A stretch of 64,000 bases of DNA, taken from the NCBI RefSeq assembly GCF_020150455.1, contig NZ_CP083740.1:6221001-6285000 (forward strand). Direction: 5' to 3'. The notes under the pieces were generated by a model. That model had not been told where the DNA came from, ran no database searches, and was given only the letters and a program-made list of their open reading frames with translations. Position numbers and translations under genes: made by a program. The stretch is from Bremerella sp. TYQ1 (GTDB lineage Bacteria; Planctomycetota; Planctomycetia; Pirellulales; Pirellulaceae). This document shows positions 29,597-38,156 of this stretch, piece after piece. The first letter of the stretch is position 1; each line of letters starts with the position of its first letter.

Positions 29597-30442
29597 TTAA
29601 CGGCGAAGCGAAGCGACAAACTCGTTGGCAGCGTCGTCCGGAACCGTGACCGGAGTTCGCAGCGTGACAGGTTCTTCAAAGTTCTTTCGAACCAATTCCG
29701 CAACCGAATCAATGATTAAGTCGGGCTGGTACGGATGCTTCGGAATATCTTCCAAACGAGTCCCACCTGAGAGAACCAGAATCGTCTGGTACCCCATCTG
29801 CACGCCACCCAGGATATCGGTTTCCATGGTGTCGCCGATCATCACGGTCTCGGAAGTTTCCAAGCCGATTTCTTTACGAGCCATTCGCATCATCAGCGGG
29901 CTAGGCTTGCCGATGCTTAAAGCCTTTCGGCCGGTCGCTTCTTCCAGAAAGGCGATCGTTGCTCCTGCTCCCGGGCGCGTACCGCGCGAAGTGGGGCAGT
30001 TGGGATCGTCGTTCGTAGCAATCAGCTTGGCACCATCCAAAATCATTTGGGTCGCCGTTTCCAACTGGTCCCAATTGAGCGTGCGACCTTCGCCGACGAC
30101 GACAAAGTCGGGGTCGTGGTCGACCACCGAGTAGCCATTCTGGTGAAGGGCATTCAGCAGACCCCCTTCGCCAAGTACGTAGGCCGTACCGTTTGGCTTC
30201 TGGCTGGCCAGGAAACGTGCGGTTGCCATCGCACAGGTAAACACCTGACGCTCTTCTACTTCAATGCCCATGCGGGCCAGTTTCGTCACCACATCGCGTC
30301 GCGTGCGTTGGCTGTTGTTGGTGAGAAACAGAAACGGAGTACCGTCTTCGCGCAGTTGTCGGATGAACGTATCCGCGCCAGGGATCATCTGGCCGCCGCG
30401 ATACATGACACCATCCATGTCGATCAAAAAACCCTTGCTCAT
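29597..30442 (-). CDS. HAD-IIA family sugar phosphatase (NagD/PGP-like)
   Basis: A 281-residue cytoplasmic phosphatase. Motif I is GFLIDMDGVMY near the N-terminus (Asp nucleophile and acid/base), motif II FLTNNSQRTRRDV, motif III with K in SIGKPSP, and motif IV MIGDTMETDILGG. The IIA cap lies between motifs II and III. AGAGG lies 6 bases before the ATG at 30442; an in-frame GTG directly before it is less likely. Relatives dephosphorylate nucleotides, sugar phosphates, p-nitrophenyl phosphate or phosphoglycolate. The substrate here is not readable from the sequence. Confidence 0.92.
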   Translation of the reverse strand: MSKGFLIDMDGVMYRGGQMIPGADTFIRQLREDGTPFLFLTNNSQRTRRDVVTKLARMGIEVEERQVFTCAMATARFLASQKPNGTAYVLGEGGLLNALHQNGYSVVDHDPDFVVVGEGRTLNWDQLETATQMILDGAKLIATNDDPNCPTSRGTRPGAGATIAFLEEATGRKALSIGKPSPLMMRMARKEIGLETSETVMIGDTMETDILGGVQMGYQTILVLSGGTRLEDIPKHPYQPDLIIDSVAELVRKNFEEPVTLRTPVTVPDDAANEFVASLRR

Positions 30443-30961
30443 CACTTACCTCTTAAGGGTAAAAGTCACGGCTCGCATGGCTCACCTCCGGATCAGCCAA
30501 ATGCGAACGCAAAACCTCTTTCAGTTCCACCCAACCCCTTGGCAATGGCCGTGCCAAGAAATGGATAAGGGAAGAGTCTTTTGTGACCACAATCAAGGAA
30601 CGCGGAGAATCGTGATCGCGAGTTTGAATAGTGGTAGAGAATCTCACTTACGCAAAAAAGTAGGTTTTGTGAAATAGAATGATTGCCGTGGCTGCTAATC
30701 CTCTGTGCGAATCGGCTGCTGAAGGAGGCAGCAACAGCTGAGCAGCACTTGTCCATCGCGCCCCTATTTGAGGTGCTAGCGAGTTTTCCAGCAAAAATCG
30801 GTTCCCAATAGTGACAACAATTGTGAACAGTTCGTTAGCGACTGATGGGAAGTCGATAAGGAATCGATCGCGAGATTGCGTCGATTAGGTAGACGGCGTT
30901 GAATCAGCCGTTAGAGAATTAAACCCAAGATTGTTTCTTTCGTGCGTCGTCGAATAGCGTG
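30443..30961. other. Intergenic region upstream of the HAD phosphatase
   Basis: About 520 bases between the leftward HAD gene and the terminator of the leftward SPFH gene. Only short open frames occur and none has a good ribosome binding site. Small inverted repeats are present (GCTGC/GCAGC near 30715-30735) but nothing I can name. The HAD promoter must be here. Confidence 0.4.
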
Positions 30962-31004
30962 CAAAAAGAAAAGACAGTACGCCGCTGGGGACATACTGCC
31001 TTTT
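30962..31004 (-). terminator. Rho-independent terminator of the SPFH gene
   Basis: Read leftward, AAAAGGCAGTA pairs with TACTGTCTTTT around a 14-base loop, followed by C and a run of five T. The hairpin begins 5 bases after the SPFH stop codon. Confidence 0.75.
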
Positions 31005-31008
31005 CGAG

Positions 31009-32115
31009 TTACAACAAGTTCACGACACGATCGGCGAGACCCTTCTCGCCTAGCACGACGTTTAGCTTTCCACCGGCTGCGATCTTCTCGAGAACTTCCA
31101 GCTCTCGCAAACGCATCAGCGTTGGGCTATCGGCGAGCATCTTGGCCGTGTTGGCCTGGCTACGCATCGCGGCCGTTTCTTCGCGACGCGAGATCAAGTT
31201 GGCTTCCGCCGCCTTCTTGGCTTCGGTCACCTTGTTCATCAGGTCCTTCATTTCGCCTGGTAGAATCACGTCGCGAATTCCTACGCTTACTAGCTTCAAA
31301 CCAAGCTCGTTGGACCGACCACGTACGGCTGTGTCGAGTTCTTCCGCCACGGCTTCCTTATCGGTCAGAAGGTTATCCAGTTCTCGGGCACCCACAACGC
31401 TTCGCAGAGCCAACTGCACCTCGCGGTACAATGCCTGCTTCACATCGTTGGTCGCCGTCACGGCCTTCTTGGCATCCAATACCTGGTACGTCACCACGGC
31501 ATTCATCCGCAGCGTTACCTTATCCAGGGTCATGATGTCCTGACCAGAAACGTCGATCATCGTTTCGCGCAGATCGACTTCCACAATCCGTGCGTCGGCT
31601 GGACCTCGCCAGAACGCGTACGTACCTGGGCTCAGCGTTTCGACGTAACGGCCATCGACGAACAGCACGCCGGCGCATTCACGCTCGACGTCGCAGATGT
31701 CCAGTTGGATCAGCGCCGTTGGCTCGTGCGAGATCGACTTCAAGTCTGCGTGCTCGAAGCGCACGTCCCGTGCATCGAACATTTCTACATGCACATCACG
31801 GAACGTCGTCCACAATGCGTAAAGACCAGGCCCCAACACACCATCGAATCGGCCATCGATCCAAACCAGCGCACGCTGGTGCTGCTTCAAGTCGACCACC
31901 ATTGCGCGGTCCTTTAGCACGCCTGACTTCACGATGACGTCTAGCTGCTCGTCATGAAGGTAAGGATCGCGCTGCGAATACACGTCGACGTTGATCTTAT
32001 TCCAAGGATCGAAGAATCGGTGCGTACCAGGTTCCAAAGTGCCCACGAAGTTTCCTTCGCGGAACAACAGCCCGACTTCAAAGTTGCGAATCTTGATCTT
32101 CTTAAACAACCACAT
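31009..32115 (-). CDS. SPFH/Band 7 domain protein, slipin type
   Basis: A 368-residue protein with a Band 7/SPFH domain in its C-terminal half (about 170-330), including KVTLRMNAVVTYQVLDAKKA, YREVQLALRSVVGARELDNLL and LGLKLVSVGIRDVILPGEM. It ends with a helical, coiled-coil-prone tail. The first ~150 residues repeat the motif G-x-Y/H-x-F-W-x (LEPGTHRFFDPWN, LGPGLYALWTTF, LSPGTYAFWRGP), three beta modules. There is no obvious transmembrane helix. The start at 32115 is set by a near-perfect Shine-Dalgarno AAGGAGGTG 5 bases upstream (32121-32129). SPFH proteins scaffold membrane microdomains and protease complexes; the partner is not apparent here. Confidence 0.9.
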   Translation of the reverse strand: MWLFKKIKIRNFEVGLLFREGNFVGTLEPGTHRFFDPWNKINVDVYSQRDPYLHDEQLDVIVKSGVLKDRAMVVDLKQHQRALVWIDGRFDGVLGPGLYALWTTFRDVHVEMFDARDVRFEHADLKSISHEPTALIQLDICDVERECAGVLFVDGRYVETLSPGTYAFWRGPADARIVEVDLRETMIDVSGQDIMTLDKVTLRMNAVVTYQVLDAKKAVTATNDVKQALYREVQLALRSVVGARELDNLLTDKEAVAEELDTAVRGRSNELGLKLVSVGIRDVILPGEMKDLMNKVTEAKKAAEANLISRREETAAMRSQANTAKMLADSPTLMRLRELEVLEKIAAGGKLNVVLGEKGLADRVVNLL

Positions 32116-32548
32116 TGTTGCACCTCCTTGGGGTACAACCCAACAAAAATAGGAACGACCCAACCTGGGGCCAAATCAGTAATACGTGTTATTGAATTCG
32201 TTAGAAAAATGACACCTTTGGCAAGCAGACGTTCGCAGCAGTCCCAGAAAATAACGCGGAGTCGTGCGTTCGCGTTCACGGAAAGCAGTTTCCTGAACTT
32301 TCAATCCGCAAGCAGGCAAGATGGCGCGGAGCGCATCTGCCGGCAAGCCGACTTCCGTTTCATTTCACTGCCTGCGAATGAAGGCGAACCGTCACGCTGC
32401 AGGGCGTATTTCACCTGGTGCTTTGGCCGACGATTCCTTGTCTGCGGCGTTGTCGTTTCACCGAAGTGATCCGGCCAACGTCGCTTTCGCAGAACCATCG
32501 AGCCAATGCCGACCGCACGATCGCCCGCTTACCGCCGGCGCTCATGGA
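32116..32548. other. Non-coding stretch between the SPFH gene and the tRNA-like cluster
   Basis: Besides the SPFH ribosome binding site, this 430-base stretch shows no supported gene. Short open frames on both strands lack ribosome binding sites and family features. The SPFH promoter must lie here but is not recognisable by eye. Confidence 0.4.
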
Positions 32549-32566
32549 GAAAGGCTTTCGCCTTTC
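32549..32566 (-). other. GAAA-capped hairpin downstream of the tRNA-like gene
   Basis: On the minus strand GAAAGGC pairs with GCCTTTC around a GAAA tetraloop. It lies about 22 bases past the tRNA-like 3' end. A second stem (CAAGGT/ACCTTG, 32573-32589) sits between them and overlaps the CCA. They may serve transcript ending or processing; no T-run follows. Confidence 0.45.
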
Positions 32567-32587
32567 GGTAGTCAAGGTGGAAAACCT

Positions 32588-32661
32588 TGGTGTCGGAACA
32601 GGATTCGAACCTGTAACTTCCAGATTAAATGTCTGGTGCTCTACCTTTGAGCTATCCGAAC
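32588..32661 (-). tRNA. tRNA-Lys-like gene, anticodon TTT, atypical
   Basis: The minus strand folds into a full cloverleaf. The acceptor stem starts GTTCGGA at 32661; the D-stem is GCTC/GAGC with loop AAAGGTA; the anticodon stem is CCAGA/TCTGG with loop CATTTAA; the T-arm ACAGG-TTCGAAT-CCTGT is perfect; and CCA is encoded. The central triplet is TTT (Lys). Odd points: position 33 is A instead of the near-universal T, and the acceptor stem has one C-C mismatch and two G-T pairs. It may be a divergent functional tRNA or a decaying copy. Confidence 0.6.
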
Positions 32662-32766
32662 TGGGCCGCCACGTAGAACCCGTGCACGGGACAACCGCCG
32701 CTAACCTGCCGATAGCATGAGCGCGATTGCCGCCGGTAAGACGACCACAATCCCTTCCTTAAAAAG

Positions 32767-32837
32767 AAACATCGCTGGGAGTCGAACCCAAAGAAGCTGC
32801 CACAAAGACAACCGCCCAACCAAAGGGCATCAACGTT
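32767..32837 (-). tRNA. Degenerate tRNA-Gln-like cloverleaf, anticodon TTG
   Basis: A second cloverleaf on the minus strand. Acceptor AACGTTG (32837-32831) pairs with CGATGTT, allowing two G-T pairs. The D-arm is GCCC-TTTGGTT-GGGC; the anticodon stem GTTGT/GCAGC has loop CTTTGTG (anticodon TTG, Gln); and the T-arm is TTGGG-TTCGACT-CCCAG. There is no encoded CCA. Positions 8 and 14 are A and T, the reverse of the usual T and A. The many wobble pairs suggest a non-canonical tRNA or a pseudogene. It is 105 bases upstream of the Lys-like copy in the same orientation. Confidence 0.4.
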
Positions 32838-32937
32838 TCGTTGCTGAAGGAGACACGGCTTGCTGAGAGGAGTTCACGGAAAGTTGAACTCTTTTATGAG
32901 CCGTTGAGGAGGTTTCGAGATGGAAAGGAGAATCGTA

Positions 32938-33954
32938 TCAAAGTCGCGTTAGATCATGCGTCAATCGATGAATCATTTCCGTCGGTGCATTCGTGATGTA
33001 ATCGAATCCTGGAAATCCACCCCAGGAAAATGCGTGACGCAAATACGAGAGAAGGGTTAGGCTGCCGTGTTGCCCCACAAGTACGCTGTCGAATCGAGGA
33101 GCTGCACTGCTAATCGAGATGGGACCTCCCCCGCTTATGTTCGCCTTTGTCGTGTCATCGGGTGCTATCTCAATACAGTTGGAAAAGAAGTCGCCTTCTT
33201 TTGGCGGCGGATATTCCTCTAGGTCCTCAAGCATGGTTTTCGTCGAAACATCGAAGACGAGAGGATCGGTGTACCAAGGTTCCGTTTCATCTGATTGGTC
33301 GTCGTACATTCCTGCACAGCCGGTTCGTGGCCAGTCAGGGTGCGTCCCGCAAAAGTCGACACAGCCGACTTCGATAAGCCATGCTTGAAGCGACACCGGA
33401 ACGTAGACACCCCGCTTCCAGAGTTCCTCGAGATTGCGTTTTACATTCTCTTCTGGGGGACAGAACGGATTCCGGTGCGCGAACTGGTAGCCGGATTCCG
33501 TGAGTCGGGCGAAAAGAACTTCCAAGTTCTGTCGCGCAAACGACATTACTTTGCAAGCAAAATCCAACGCATCTTTGCGCTGCTGCGTTTTTAACAATTC
33601 ATCGGTAAGCGATAACTGCCAGGCCCAGTGCTCGTTGATTCGGCGACGACAATACGCGGCATCTGTCGGGGGCAACTTTTCAAGTTGATCACGCTCGAAG
33701 GTATGATCCTGCCAGAGGATTGCCCCAGATTTATCAACTGCTTCGACTCGAAACTTGCCTCCTGGCCACTGATCGATTACGACGCCAACGTCACCAACGT
33801 GGATATGGGTGATCCCGGTTTGAGAATAGCAGGAGGGGATCTTTCCTTCCGGAAGATTCACAATTCGAACGGCATCGAAGAGGGCGAGTGTTTCCGGCAG
33901 CTTGGGCATTCGTTCGCGTAGTCCTTCAATGGTTACTAGGGGGATCTTATGCAA
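32938..33954 (-). CDS. Putative DUF4926-SUKH (SMI1/KNR4-like) fusion protein
   Basis: A 338-residue cytoplasmic protein. Residues about 22-95 resemble DUF4926 (LFDAVRIVNLPEG, VGDVGVVIDQW, FRVEAVDKSGAILW). Residues about 150-335 resemble the SUKH/SMI1-KNR4 fold, with FARLTESGYQF early and the typical VPVSLQAWLIEVGCVDFCGTHP block, then an acidic loop and a Gly-rich end. Both families are frequent among immunity proteins of polymorphic toxins, but no toxin is visible here. It lies alone, about 160 bases downstream of the DUF2262-like gene on the same strand. Confidence 0.75.
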   Translation of the reverse strand: MHKIPLVTIEGLRERMPKLPETLALFDAVRIVNLPEGKIPSCYSQTGITHIHVGDVGVVIDQWPGGKFRVEAVDKSGAILWQDHTFERDQLEKLPPTDAAYCRRRINEHWAWQLSLTDELLKTQQRKDALDFACKVMSFARQNLEVLFARLTESGYQFAHRNPFCPPEENVKRNLEELWKRGVYVPVSLQAWLIEVGCVDFCGTHPDWPRTGCAGMYDDQSDETEPWYTDPLVFDVSTKTMLEDLEEYPPPKEGDFFSNCIEIAPDDTTKANISGGGPISISSAAPRFDSVLVGQHGSLTLLSYLRHAFSWGGFPGFDYITNAPTEMIHRLTHDLTRL

Positions 33955-34113
33955 TCGTCAGATTAAACAATCTTAGGGCGGAACGGATCGCGACAGGGAG
34001 GTAGCAGATGTGATAGCGGAGAACTTTAACTCAACTTGAACGCACTCCAAGGGGAAATCATCTGTTTCTCGGCCCACTGAATGTTTCAGCAGATCGATTT
34101 ATGTGATACGAAC

Positions 34114-34539
34114 TTAGCCCTGCAAATGAAAGTTCTTCCAGCCATCGTCGAGACTGCCTTGCAGGACGATATCGTGCTCCAAGAAGATGCCGTCATCGTA
34201 GAAGACGAACTCAAAGCTTCGGTCAGGATAGACTTGAATGTGCCCTAGCATGATTCTTTTTTGAAGGGACTCGAATTCCAGAGGGGTTTCGCCGTCTTCC
34301 AGCCAGTTATTGTTCTTTAGCGGCAGTACCATGTCCTGGATCAGGTCCAGCATCTTGGCGTGCCAGCGGTCGGCGTCAGACCATAAGTGGTGGGCTACTG
34401 AAAGTGCTTCCGGGACTTCCGACTCCGTATCGGTGAATAGCGTTAGCTCGACTTCCATCTCGCGCCATTTCGTATCGGTGGCAAAGTGGTCGAAGTCGTC
34501 TAACTCGAATTGCCCGAATAAGTCATCATGAAAAGACAT
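34114..34539 (-). CDS. DUF2262-like small acidic protein
   Basis: A 141-residue acidic protein. The opening FHDDLFGQFELD and the pattern of WREMEVELTLFTD, ALSVAHHLW and the end SFEFVFYDDGIFLEHDIVLQGSLDDGW match the DUF2262 family. The ATG at 34539 is preferred because AAAGGGG lies 5 bases upstream; an in-frame GTG at 34557 would overlap the upstream gene. It starts 10 bases after the stop of the membrane protein gene, so the two are probably cotranscribed. The function is unknown; DUF2262 proteins are often found with toxin-immunity clusters. Confidence 0.75.
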   Translation of the reverse strand: MSFHDDLFGQFELDDFDHFATDTKWREMEVELTLFTDTESEVPEALSVAHHLWSDADRWHAKMLDLIQDMVLPLKNNNWLEDGETPLEFESLQKRIMLGHIQVYPDRSFEFVFYDDGIFLEHDIVLQGSLDDGWKNFHLQG

Positions 34540-34549
34540 CGATGCCCCT

Positions 34550-35743
34550 TTACTCACCTCGATGTTGCTTCAGCAGTTGCAGGATGGCCGTGTTGGCCCC
34601 TTTCATATCATCGAGGTTCAAGAAGCCTTGGTACAGATGGAATCTCGGAACGCCGAGCGGGCCCTGGCTGTTCCGTGAGCTAAAGACCAAGCTGGGCGTT
34701 TCCTGAATGAGGCTGGCATAAGTCCATTGCTCAACAGAACCGGCTGGAATAGGATTCGGTAGGTAGCCGTAGCCGATCAGTTGATTGGGCGTCCATGTCT
34801 GCAACGGCGTCTGTTCCCAATGCACATAGCCGTTCCTTCCCCATTCGACCGCATCGACAGCGATTGCCCGGTGGGACGTAATCGCGAACACGCTTGGCTG
34901 TATTCGCTTTCGTTTCCGAAGTATCTTTCGCAACTGGGAAATGGCAAACACAAAGCACATTGTGATTGCCAACAGAGCGATCACTCCGCCGAACGTAAGC
35001 AGCAGGGCAGGGTCGGCTAGAAGCTCTTCCACAAAGCCGTAGGCCAGCAGGCTGCCGGTGAGGAAAAAGAATGGCACCGAAAGATAGGTCATCGTCCAAG
35101 TCTGTGCGAGTCGATCCGACAGCGATGTTCCGAGCCAATAAACGGTTTCTCCCGCTACCAAGTGGGGTTCGAGTCGCGGCCAGAGTTCGTGTGTTTCATC
35201 GACTTCGGAAGGCGCTGATGGTTCGTGGCTTTGGTAATCGTCCACGCGGTTCCACGTTGCGATCGGGATTAAGCGTTCGCACAAGGGAGGCACTTCCGTT
35301 AGTAGGTTGGTCGGTAGATAAATCCAATCCCCCGACGTCAGACAAACACTGACAAGATTCCCGAATTGGTTTGGGGCATCCAAAGGGGCCTTCGGCAATA
35401 CCCAGGTAATTTGTTCCAAGGGAACCTGGTGCGTATCGCGAGAACGCCACAGTCGGTAGTGCAGCACATCTTCTTCGCAGCGGAACCAGGCCACCGCATT
35501 GTGCCATTTGTTAAAGACCCTCAGCCAGACATGCCCCACCGAGCAAGCCATACCGAACAAAAAGAATGCCCCCAAGATTAGGTTCGCCCACAGCGGAACG
35601 TGATCGAGAAAGACGATCAGTCCCATCCCCAAAAGCATCGTAGCGAACGCCAACCAGAGCCAGAAGAAAATAACGCTTGCGTCCCATAACCACTGCCAAG
35701 AAAGATTCCTGCGGTTCAGTTGTCCTTCGATCGTCTCGTTCAT
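34550..35743 (-). CDS. Membrane protein of unknown function with PH-like segments
   Basis: A 397-residue protein with two pairs of membrane helices (about 25-75 and 220-270). The first pair is followed by a soluble beta-rich segment (about 80-160) of the kind seen in bacterial PH-domain membrane proteins. The second is followed by a region (about 290-385) with FAITSHRAIAVDA, a pattern also common in PH-like YdbS/YdbT relatives. I do not recognise a named family. It is followed by the DUF2262-like gene, 10 bases downstream. The start at 35743 gives a reasonable cytoplasmic N-terminus. Confidence 0.75.
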   Translation of the reverse strand: MNETIEGQLNRRNLSWQWLWDASVIFFWLWLAFATMLLGMGLIVFLDHVPLWANLILGAFFLFGMACSVGHVWLRVFNKWHNAVAWFRCEEDVLHYRLWRSRDTHQVPLEQITWVLPKAPLDAPNQFGNLVSVCLTSGDWIYLPTNLLTEVPPLCERLIPIATWNRVDDYQSHEPSAPSEVDETHELWPRLEPHLVAGETVYWLGTSLSDRLAQTWTMTYLSVPFFFLTGSLLAYGFVEELLADPALLLTFGGVIALLAITMCFVFAISQLRKILRKRKRIQPSVFAITSHRAIAVDAVEWGRNGYVHWEQTPLQTWTPNQLIGYGYLPNPIPAGSVEQWTYASLIQETPSLVFSSRNSQGPLGVPRFHLYQGFLNLDDMKGANTAILQLLKQHRGE

Positions 35744-36230
35744 GGAGCTATTGTCTCGGTCAGATGCGTCGATTGTCTACTAAAGATTCGTGGGAACCTG
35801 GAAAACATTTCGTAGCTTCTGCCCGAAATCAGGTACCGGCCTCTGCCGGGGAATAGGAGCAAGCGTTTGCAGCCGCCAGTGAGAATGGTTCCGGTTGCCG
35901 AATCCAAGTTTGCGCCAAGTATACAGGTTGTGTGCAGGTAAAGTTGCTGGCCGTACACAAGGCCTGCGGGTAAAGGATCTCATACACTAGGATCGCTTCT
36001 TATGAATTGTTTGTGACTTGTACACTATTTCTAGATAATGCTCGATGCGTCTGTCTCGACCGCGAAAATAGCGGCTTGTCTCTGATTTTTCTTACAGGGG
36101 GAGCGTATGACCGGCCTTTTGGAAACGGGCATTTTCCGCGACGATAGAGGGATTCAAATTGAGGACGATTTTGTCCCCCAGTGCTCTCCATTATCTTCAC
36201 CTGGGCCGAACTGCTCGGCCGCTGAGTTCT
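35744..36230. other. Intergenic leader before the ABC-F gene, with possible upstream open frame
   Basis: About 490 bases separate two divergent genes. An ATG at 36107 has a strong ribosome binding site (AGGGGGAG, 3 bases away) and opens a 78-codon frame ending at 36343, out of frame with and overlapping the ABC-F start by 113 bases. A TTG at 36159 with AGAGGG upstream is in frame with the ABC-F gene. A short CCGGC/GCCGG hairpin lies near 35834-35847. No RNA gene is seen. Confidence 0.45.
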
Positions 36231-38156
36231 ATGCCACTGATCACGCTGAAGAACGTTCGTCATTCGTACCACGATCGACCGCTGTTTACCGACGTTTCCT
36301 TCGTTTTGGAGCCAGGGCAGCGTGTCTGCTTGATGGGGCGTAACGGAGCAGGCAAGTCAACACTGCTGAAGATCCTCGCTGGCGAAGTGGTCCCAGATGA
36401 TGGCGAGATCGCATTGGCCACCGGCCTGACGCGAGCCCAGATGGCTCAGACGGTGCCGACCGACGATCGAGGAACGGTTTACGATGTGGTCGCCGACGGC
36501 GTAGGCGATTTGGCCGAGATCCTTCGCGAATATCATGCCCTGACGCATCAACTGGCAGAGAACCCGACCGACGAAGCAGCGAAGCGACTCGACGAGCTGC
36601 AACACGAGATCGACACGCAGGATGGCTGGAATCTGCAGAACCAGATCGAGCAAACACTGACGAAGACCGGGCTCGATGGCGAGCTGGTTTTCCAAAAGCT
36701 TTCGGCTGGAATGAAACGCCGCGTGCTACTGGCCCGAGCTTTGGTGAACGAGCCAGATTTGTTGCTGCTGGACGAACCGACGAACCACTTGGACATCGAC
36801 TCGATCATCTGGCTGGAAAAGCTGTTGATGAACATTTCGTGCTCGATCGTCTTCGTCACGCACGACCGGGCCTTCGCACGTAAGTTGGCAACACGGGTCC
36901 TTGATGTCGATCGCGGTCGTGTGACAAGCTGGTCGTGCGGCTACGATGATTTCTTGAAACGCAAAGCCGCATCGCTTGAGGCCGAAGAGAAAGAACAGGC
37001 CCTCTTCGACAAAAAGCTTGCTCAGGAGGAAGTCTGGATTCGCCAAGGAATCAAAGCTCGCCGAACACGCAACGAAGGTCGCGTCCGAGCACTGAAGAAG
37101 ATGCGCGACGAGTACCGCGACCGCCGCAAGCATGTCGGTAGCGTGAAGATGGAAGCGCACGTTGGTGATCGATCGGGTCAGATGGTTTTCAAAGCAGATG
37201 ACCTGGCCCACCGGTTTGGTGACCTACGAATTGTGAATGACTTTTCCACGGTCATCATGCGTGGCGACAAAGTCGGCATCATCGGTCGAAACGGGATCGG
37301 CAAGTCGACATTGCTGCGAATCCTGCTCGGGCAAATGAAGCCAGATAGCGGCCAGGTAAAAGTTGGCACGAACGTGCAGATCGCCTACTTCGATCAGCTT
37401 CAAGCTCGGCTCGATCCGGAGCAAACGCTGCGGGAGAACATTGGCGAAGGAAACGAGTTCGTCAAAATCAACGGCAAGTCGAAGCATGTCGTTGGTTACT
37501 TGCAAGAGTTTCTTTTCACTCCGGAACAAGCCAATCGCGCGATCAAGTTTTTGAGTGGGGGCGAACGCAATCGATTGCTTTTGGCTCAGCTTTTTGCCAA
37601 GCCGTCGAACGTATTGGTACTCGACGAACCAACGAACGATTTAGATTCTGACACGATGGAGTTGCTGGAAGATTTGGTCGTGAACTACCCCGGCACAATG
37701 CTGGTCGTCAGCCACGATCGAGAGTTCCTGAACAACGTCGTCACGAGCACTATTTCGTTTGAAGGGGACGGCATCGTTCTGGAATATGCTGGTGGATACG
37801 ACGACTATTTGATTCAGCATAAGAAAGATACAACACCTCCATTCGAGCCGCCAAAGACTGAAGCTAAGCCTGCATCAGCTGCCAAACCGGCGGCGGAGAA
37901 GAAGGAAGCGAACAAGCCGCGTGGCCGAAAGCTTTCCTACAAAGAGCAACGCGAACTGGATAGCCTGCCTGAGAAGATCGAGCAGTTGGAAGCAGAGCAG
38001 GAAGAGCTTCAAGCCAAAATGGCGGAGCCAAGTTTTTATCAAAAACCGCAAGACGAGATCAAACAGGTTTCGCAGCGTCTGGAAGCGGTCGGCGAAGAGC
38101 TACTGGAATGCTTGGAGCGATGGGAAGAACTGGCCACCATTCAAGAGGCGAGTTAA
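36231..38156 (+). CDS. ABC-F family ATPase (Uup-like)
   Basis: A 641-residue soluble protein with two ABC ATPase domains. Domain 1 has Walker A GRNGAGKST, signature LSAGMKRRV and Walker B LLLLDEPTNHLD. Domain 2 has GRNGIGKST, LSGGERNRL and VLVLDEPTNDLD. A linker of helices lies between. The C-terminus is a Lys/Glu-rich coiled coil typical of Uup. There are no membrane helices. ABC-F proteins act on the ribosome (EttA, Uup) or protect it from antibiotics. The start at 36231 gives the standard N-terminus MPLITLKNV, although its ribosome binding site is weak. It ends convergently with the oxidase cluster, stops overlapping by 4 bases. Confidence 0.93.
   Translation: MPLITLKNVRHSYHDRPLFTDVSFVLEPGQRVCLMGRNGAGKSTLLKILAGEVVPDDGEIALATGLTRAQMAQTVPTDDRGTVYDVVADGVGDLAEILREYHALTHQLAENPTDEAAKRLDELQHEIDTQDGWNLQNQIEQTLTKTGLDGELVFQKLSAGMKRRVLLARALVNEPDLLLLDEPTNHLDIDSIIWLEKLLMNISCSIVFVTHDRAFARKLATRVLDVDRGRVTSWSCGYDDFLKRKAASLEAEEKEQALFDKKLAQEEVWIRQGIKARRTRNEGRVRALKKMRDEYRDRRKHVGSVKMEAHVGDRSGQMVFKADDLAHRFGDLRIVNDFSTVIMRGDKVGIIGRNGIGKSTLLRILLGQMKPDSGQVKVGTNVQIAYFDQLQARLDPEQTLRENIGEGNEFVKINGKSKHVVGYLQEFLFTPEQANRAIKFLSGGERNRLLLAQLFAKPSNVLVLDEPTNDLDSDTMELLEDLVVNYPGTMLVVSHDREFLNNVVTSTISFEGDGIVLEYAGGYDDYLIQHKKDTTPPFEPPKTEAKPASAAKPAAEKKEANKPRGRKLSYKEQRELDSLPEKIEQLEAEQEELQAKMAEPSFYQKPQDEIKQVSQRLEAVGEELLECLERWEELATIQEAS

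Noticed and set aside
29410..29649. 79-codon open frame after the hybrid kinase
   Set aside because: It covers the hairpins, has no ribosome binding site and runs into the convergent HAD gene.
32662..32766. Third tRNA between the two cloverleaves
   Set aside because: A T-arm-like fragment exists but acceptor and anticodon stems cannot be formed.
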